This document shows positions 6,151-8,327 of a stretch of DNA of 8,327 nucleotides, in pieces. Below the pieces are notes generated by a model that was not told the origin of the DNA, did not search any database, and worked only from the letters and a program-made list of their open reading frames with translations. Location of the stretch: the NCBI GenBank assembly GCA_017430835.1, contig JAFRMD010000061.1, positions 1 to 8,327 of the forward strand. Reading direction: 5' to 3'. The position numbers and the translations under genes are program-made. The DNA is from Methanosphaera sp. (lineage in GTDB: Archaea > Methanobacteriota > Methanobacteria > Methanobacteriales > Methanobacteriaceae). The stretch's first letter is position 1. Each line of letters starts with the position of its first letter.

Positions 6151-6245
6151 GTCGATGTTATTATTTCTATTATATTTTTTCACATAAATTTTTTCGTGGT
6201 GGTATTTTTTTGAAGTTGTTTGTATTAATTATTTTTGTAAAATTA

Positions 6246-6392
6246 TTATCTTATATGTATTTTCACCACTTTTTTAGTAATTTTCTTACTTTCTGTTTTT
6301 GAGTATGTTACATCTATATGTCGTGGTTGGTTTTTGGTGTTTTCGTGAGGTTTGTTTTTCGCTACTTTTTCGGACTTTCCATCGTTGCAATT
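6246..6392 (-). pseudogene. Coding remnant, copy 2 of a diverged repeat
   Basis: A stop-free minus-strand frame of about 48 codons, with no usable start codon, includes NQPRHIDVTYSK and ESKKITKKVVKIHIR before TAA 6248-6246. The QPRHIDVTYSK / QSRHI-ETYSK match with copy 1 includes a clean three-base insertion or deletion, as expected if the sequence was once under coding constraint. I do not recognise the family. Confidence 0.35.
6296..6340 (+). repeat. Direct repeat, copy 2 (with 6084-6125)
   Basis: The same core as at 6084-6125: TTTTTGAGTATGT, then three extra bases, then CTATATGTCGTGGTTGG and TTTTTGGTGTT. The paired copies suggest a tandem duplication of a small gene or domain followed by decay. 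Confidence 0.65.
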
Positions 6393-6426
6393 TTACTTCG
6401 TAATACTACCGTATAACGAAGTAAAA
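6391..6426. repeat. 36-base near-perfect hairpin
   Basis: TTTTACTTCGT (6391-6401) pairs with ACGAAGTAAAA (6416-6426). Inside, after one A-A mismatch, ATAC pairs with GTAT around the four-base loop TACC. That makes 15 base pairs in 36 bases with locally higher G+C than the surroundings. It stands at the boundary between the T-rich decayed region and the Panacea locus. It could be a bidirectional terminator, a structured RNA, a protein-binding site or the end of a lost mobile element. It carries no tail of T residues on the plus strand; on the minus strand its arm ends in a short A-run. Confidence 0.6.
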
Positions 6427-6664
6427 ACTATAGGTTAGTTCATAGTTTAAGAATAAATAGTGCGTATAAAGTGAACATTTTTTGGGTGATTGACAAAATA
6501 CTTTCCTTGTAAACTCCTGAAAAAAATTTCTACAAAAAATATATAAAATTTTACTAAGTATTAAAAATATCTATAAAAAGTAATACTTAAATGGTATGGA
6601 AGATAAAGTATTAACTGTAGAATTTAAAAGTAAAAATTTATTCTCAACGAAGAAAATATAGAAG

Positions 6665-6674
6665 TTATATATAT
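6665..6674 (+). promoter_or_regulatory. Candidate TATA box of the Panacea/toxin operon
   Basis: TTATATATAT lies about 30-35 bases before the GGAGGGGG site at 6705-6712, so a transcript could begin near 6697 with a short leader. A second candidate upstream, GTAATACTTAAAT at 6580-6592, is identical to the promoter motif before the GNAT gene and would give a leader of about 105 bases. Confidence 0.4.
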
Positions 6675-6704
6675 GGTTAACAAAAAACATAATACATACT
6701 AGAT

Positions 6705-6712
6705 GGAGGGGG
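6705..6712 (+). promoter_or_regulatory. Ribosome-binding site deciding the Panacea start
   Basis: GGAGGGGG lies eight bases before ATG 6721. The earlier in-frame ATG at 6703 overlaps this site and has no site of its own, so 6721 is taken as the start. Confidence 0.7.
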
Positions 6713-6720
6713 AAATAATA

Positions 6721-7236
6721 ATGAATGAAGATATTACTTTAAATATTGAAAAATTTAAAGACGTTATACACTATGTTATATCAAAATGTGAGCATAAAGA
6801 AAGCTTCACCAAAAATGTATTATATAAACTCTTATATTTCAATGACTTTAACTACTATGAATTATATGAAGAATCATTGACTGGTGAAAAATATCTTCAT
6901 AAATTCAGAGGACCCGTACCAATTGATTTTGATGAAGCTATAACTCAACTTATCGAAGATAAAAGGATTAAAGAGAATAAAGAAATGGTGATTACTTTTC
7001 CTAAGTATACATACCAATCATTAACAGAACCTCCAATGGAAAATTTAACTCAAAAAGAAATAAATGTTATAGAGGAGAATATACTAAAATTATCCGACAT
7101 GTCTAGTGCTGAAATTAGTAATTATAGTCATGGAGATCGTCCATGGAGGATATCTGATGAAGATGAAGAATTAAATTATGAAGCAGTATTCTACAGAAAA
7201 CCAGAATATTCTGTGAGGGATTACTCTGAAGTATAA
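6721..7236 (+). CDS. Panacea/SocA-like (DUF4065) antitoxin
   Basis: The 171-residue protein shows the DUF4065 (Panacea, SocA/GepA-like) signature: NVLYKLLYFNDFNYYELYEESLTGEKY (about 32-58), KFRGPVP (61-67), a long helical middle, and SNYSHGDRPW (133-142), corresponding to the usual 'K.LY..D......TG..Y....GPVP ... S..SH...PW' pattern. Proteins with this domain are known antitoxins that pair with many different toxins, and the Caulobacter member SocA is a proteolysis adaptor for its toxin. The start at 6721 follows a strong GGAGGGGG site. Its 3' end overlaps the next gene by 11 bases, so both form one translationally coupled unit, antitoxin first. There is no signal peptide or membrane segment. 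Domain assignment is strong; the antitoxin role here follows from family knowledge plus the adjacent toxin-like gene. Confidence 0.82.
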   Translation: MNEDITLNIEKFKDVIHYVISKCEHKESFTKNVLYKLLYFNDFNYYELYEESLTGEKYLHKFRGPVPIDFDEAITQLIEDKRIKENKEMVITFPKYTYQSLTEPPMENLTQKEINVIEENILKLSDMSSAEISNYSHGDRPWRISDEDEELNYEAVFYRKPEYSVRDYSEV

Positions 7237-7606
7237 TAAAGAAGAATTCTTTCATTATCATCCAAAATTCATCAAGGAACAACAAAAATTTATTAGAAGA
7301 CATAAATGTCCTACATTAAAAGAAGACTTAGATCTTCTTGAAGATATGATTCTTGATGATTTAGGAGAGGATCATAGACTTTCAGCAGAATATCACAGAA
7401 TAGTAGGGTTGAAACCATACGTAACCGAACCAGCTTTTATATTTAAAGATTTTCGTTGTAAAGGAATAAAAAAAGGAAAAAAATCAGGTTTTAGGATAAC
7501 ATTTGTATTATATTCCGAACATGTTTATTTCACAGAGATTTATCATAAAAATCAAAAAGATGTTGAAGATAAAGATAGAATAAATGATTTATTTAGAACA
7601 TATTAA
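7226..7606 (+). CDS. RelE-like putative toxin paired with Panacea, CTG start
   Basis: The frame is open from 7217 and would give 126 residues if begun at CTG 7226. The first half is helical and charged (KEEFFHYHPKFIKEQQKFIRR, then LKEDLDLLEDMILDDL). The second half has RelE/HigB-like strands: FIFKDFRCKGIKKGKKSGFRITFVLY, VYFTEIYHKNQKDVEDKDRINDLF, with basic and aromatic residues as in mRNA-cleaving toxins. No ATG, GTG or TTG lies in frame before the internal ATG 7346, which would remove the helical part and has no ribosome-binding site. A GAGG site (7215-7218) ends seven bases before CTG 7226, so an ATG-to-CTG change is likely. The 11-base overlap with the Panacea gene fits a toxin-antitoxin operon. 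The RelE-like call is by pattern and moderately sure; whether it is expressed from CTG or silenced is unknown. Confidence 0.62.
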   Translation: MKYNKEEFFHYHPKFIKEQQKFIRRHKCPTLKEDLDLLEDMILDDLGEDHRLSAEYHRIVGLKPYVTEPAFIFKDFRCKGIKKGKKSGFRITFVLYSEHVYFTEIYHKNQKDVEDKDRINDLFRTY

Positions 7607-7610
7607 CTAT

Positions 7611-7636
7611 ATTTACCTTTTTTCCTTTTTTTAAGG
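7611..7636 (+). terminator. T-rich terminator after the Panacea/toxin operon
   Basis: Immediately after the toxin stop codon the plus strand has runs of six and seven T (ACCTTTTTTCCTTTTTTTAAGGT at its centre), the usual archaeal termination signal. The ends ACCTT and AAGGT can pair as a short stem. Confidence 0.55.
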
Positions 7637-7799
7637 TGTTTGACATAATTATTTAAGAAGTTATTTTTTTTATTGTTCTATTTTTGTTTTTATTTGAGAT
7701 TATTATTTGTTTTTTGTTGTTTATTATTGTTTTTAACTTTTTTAGGTTTGTTTAAAAAATACTGTGGTTATGATTATTTGTATAATTGAACATATTTTT
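7637..7799. other. Low-complexity T-rich spacer, no gene seen
   Basis: Only short, Lys/Asn/Gln-rich frames occur on the minus strand, none with a ribosome-binding site. A segment around 7690-7712 (ATTTGAGATTATT followed by TTGTTTTT) resembles 1076-1096, hinting that it may be the tail of a decayed gene related to the one there, but the match is too short and simple to rely on. Confidence 0.4.
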
Positions 7800-7904
7800 T
7801 TATTTGACATTAACTTTTGTTGGTGATTTGTTCATGTATTCTAGGAATGCTTCTAGTTCTTCTTCTGTTTCTATGTCTGGTGTTGGTGGTATTGGTCTTG
7901 CCAT
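7800..7904 (-). CDS. 34-residue small protein divergent from the GNAT gene
   Basis: ATG 7904 follows a strong AGGAGTG site (7920-7914, nine bases away) and encodes 34 residues: an opening ARPIPPTPDIETEEELEAFL, an acidic helix, and a short basic tail ending at TAA 7802-7800. The ribosome-binding site and the Pro-rich start followed by an amphipathic acidic helix make it a credible real gene despite its size. 'RP.PPTP...G.DA..FL' openings are familiar from short archaeal and bacterial proteins next to toxin-like genes, but I cannot name the family. It may be truncated at its C-terminus. It is transcribed away from the GNAT gene, and a TATA-like CTTAAATAG (7976-7968, minus) sits at a suitable distance. 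It could be the antitoxin for the GNAT protein; this is inference only. The opposite-strand open frame at 7786-8037 is its shadow. Confidence 0.6.
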   Translation of the reverse strand: MARPIPPTPDIETEEELEAFLEYMNKSPTKVNVK

Positions 7905-7961
7905 TTTTTTATTCACTCCTTGTTTAAGTTGTTTTATTTTTTCTTGTTTATATATCTATTT

Positions 7962-8020
7962 GTATTACTATTTAAGCATGTATGTAATACTTAAATATGA
8001 TGATAATCAAAGTATTACTT
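7962..8020. promoter_or_regulatory. Divergent promoter region with repeated GTATTAC motif
   Basis: Two back-to-back TATA-like boxes are seen: CTTAAATAT (7990-7998, plus) and CTTAAATAG (7976-7968, minus). The seven-base motif GTATTAC occurs at 7962-7968 and 8012-8018, and its reverse complement GTAATAC at 7984-7990, touching both boxes and the GNAT start. Such repeats could bind an autoregulator of the divergent pair. The plus-strand box centre is about 27 bases before ATG 8021 and no Shine-Dalgarno is present, so the GNAT mRNA is likely leaderless. Confidence 0.5.
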
Positions 8021-8327
8021 ATGAAGATAAAAAGTAATAAAATAGATTTCAATAAATTAGAAGTACATGTATTTAGAAACAAATTGCCAGATAATATTAA
8101 ATTTGATTCAGGAGATATTGATCTTAATGAATTTTTATATGAAGAATCTATTGATTACTGTAAATCCAATCTTGCAGTGATTTATTTAATATTTTATGAA
8201 GATCATTTAATAGCCTACTTCTCATTATCATCTGATTCAGTAAAAATTAATCAAAAATTAGATATAAAACTTAGATATTATCCTTCGATGAAAATTGGTA
8301 GATTAGCAGTAGATAAAAAATATCAAA
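8021..8327 (+). CDS. GNAT-family acetyltransferase (toxin-like), 3' end outside the window
   Basis: The first 102 residues are visible. The pattern KFDSGDIDLNEFLYEESIDYCKSN, then VIYLIFYEDHLIAYFSLSSDSV, then YPSMKIGRLAVDKKYQ is that of the GNAT subfamily that includes tRNA-acetylating toxins such as TacT and AtaT: 'F..G...LN.FL...' start, paired strands 'iaYFSLS', and the beginning of the acetyl-CoA-binding motif A (GRLAVDKKYQ, normally followed by a G.G loop just past the window edge). The enzyme would transfer an acetyl group from acetyl-CoA to an amine substrate; for the toxin branch this is the amino acid on charged tRNA. Which branch applies cannot be settled from the visible part. It starts at ATG 8021, with a TATA box about 27 bases upstream and no ribosome-binding site, consistent with leaderless translation. 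Its divergent neighbour is a 34-residue protein, not the usual ribbon-helix-helix antitoxin. Confidence 0.82.
   Translation, partial: MKIKSNKIDFNKLEVHVFRNKLPDNIKFDSGDIDLNEFLYEESIDYCKSNLAVIYLIFYEDHLIAYFSLSSDSVKINQKLDIKLRYYPSMKIGRLAVDKKYQ

Larger units (their letters stand above)
5951..6660. other. 710-base region without an intact gene; coding remnants and hairpins
   Basis: No intact gene is seen. Between 5951 and about 6390 the plus strand is strongly T-rich, so the minus strand is A-rich like the true coding strands of this window, which suggests worn minus-strand genes. Two related remnants are listed separately (6019-6150 and 6246-6392). From about 6391 the character changes: a 36-base hairpin (6391-6426), a seven-base inverted repeat (6425-6431 with 6442-6448), then A-rich sequence leading to the Panacea gene. 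A tiny plus-strand frame (ATG 6596, about 21 codons, MEDKVLTVEFKSK...) has no ribosome-binding site and is not called as a gene. Confidence 0.5.

Noticed and set aside
6196..6269. GTGGTG / CACCAC inverted match as a large stem
   Set aside because: Only six bases pair, across more than 60 bases of loop; likely chance.
6596..6702. Tiny plus-strand frames (MEDKVLTVEFKSK..., MVNKKHNTY) before the Panacea gene as a leader peptide or antitoxin
   Set aside because: No ribosome-binding site and no recognisable motif; reading them as one protein needs an assumed frameshift.
7115..7303. Minus-strand 62-codon open frame
   Set aside because: It is antisense to the Panacea and RelE-like genes, whose domains are recognisable.
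7786..8037. Plus-strand 83-codon open frame
   Set aside because: It is Ser/Phe/Tyr-rich, lacks a ribosome-binding site, and is antisense to the 34-residue gene with a strong one; it also runs through the divergent promoter.
1..8327. CRISPR array, tRNA, rRNA, transposase or integrase
   Set aside because: No regularly spaced repeats, no cloverleaf-like or rRNA-like sequence, and no DDE or tyrosine/serine recombinase motifs were found in either strand.

Overview
The window is a very AT-rich stretch of archaeal accessory DNA, most consistent with a host-associated methanogen of the Methanobacteriales (Methanosphaera or a close Methanobrevibacter-like relative). This assignment is inferred from four things seen in the sequence: extreme A+T content, Shine-Dalgarno sites matching the GGAGGTGAT core, archaeal TATA-like boxes (some placed for leaderless mRNAs), and the mix of DUF4258/DUF2283, AbrB-PIN, type IIG and Panacea families. 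No rRNA, tRNA, CRISPR array, transposase or integrase was seen.

Layout. On the plus strand, 277-926 carries a DUF4258 (RelE/BrnT-like) gene followed by a DUF2283 gene, a toxin-antitoxin-like pair whose first gene has lost a canonical start codon. On the minus strand, 949-2136 reads from right to left: an intact AbrB-type antitoxin (vapB-like), an overlapping intact PIN toxin (vapC-like), a small winged-helix-like protein, two tiny overlapping reading frames, and a worn remnant of a second AbrB-type antitoxin. The minus-strand block 2234-5241 is one type IIG (Eco57I-like) restriction-modification enzyme of about 1,000 residues, broken into two frames by a single-base shift near 3863-3867, between methyltransferase motif I and the NPPY motif. 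Immediately upstream of it (5326-5940, minus) lies a second vapBC-like pair, clearly recognisable but full of frameshifts and stops.

The stretch 5951-6660 has no intact gene. It holds two diverged copies of a minus-strand coding remnant (a direct repeat) and a striking 36-base hairpin. At 6721-7606 (plus) a Panacea/SocA-like (DUF4065) antitoxin gene is followed by an overlapping RelE-like toxin gene that also lacks an ATG/GTG/TTG start. At the right end a 34-residue minus-strand protein and a GNAT acetyltransferase (toxin-like, cut by the window edge) are divergently transcribed from a compact promoter region with repeated GTATTAC/GTAATAC motifs.

Taken together this is a small defence/toxin-antitoxin island in which modules of four types (DUF4258/DUF2283, VapBC, Panacea-linked toxin, GNAT) surround one restriction-modification gene. 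A recurring theme is partial inactivation: non-AUG starts in two toxin genes, a frameshifted restriction enzyme, and at least two decayed antitoxin copies. The best candidates for something under-described are the Panacea plus RelE-like pair, and the repeated replacement of start codons in toxin genes that otherwise keep open frames and good ribosome-binding sites.
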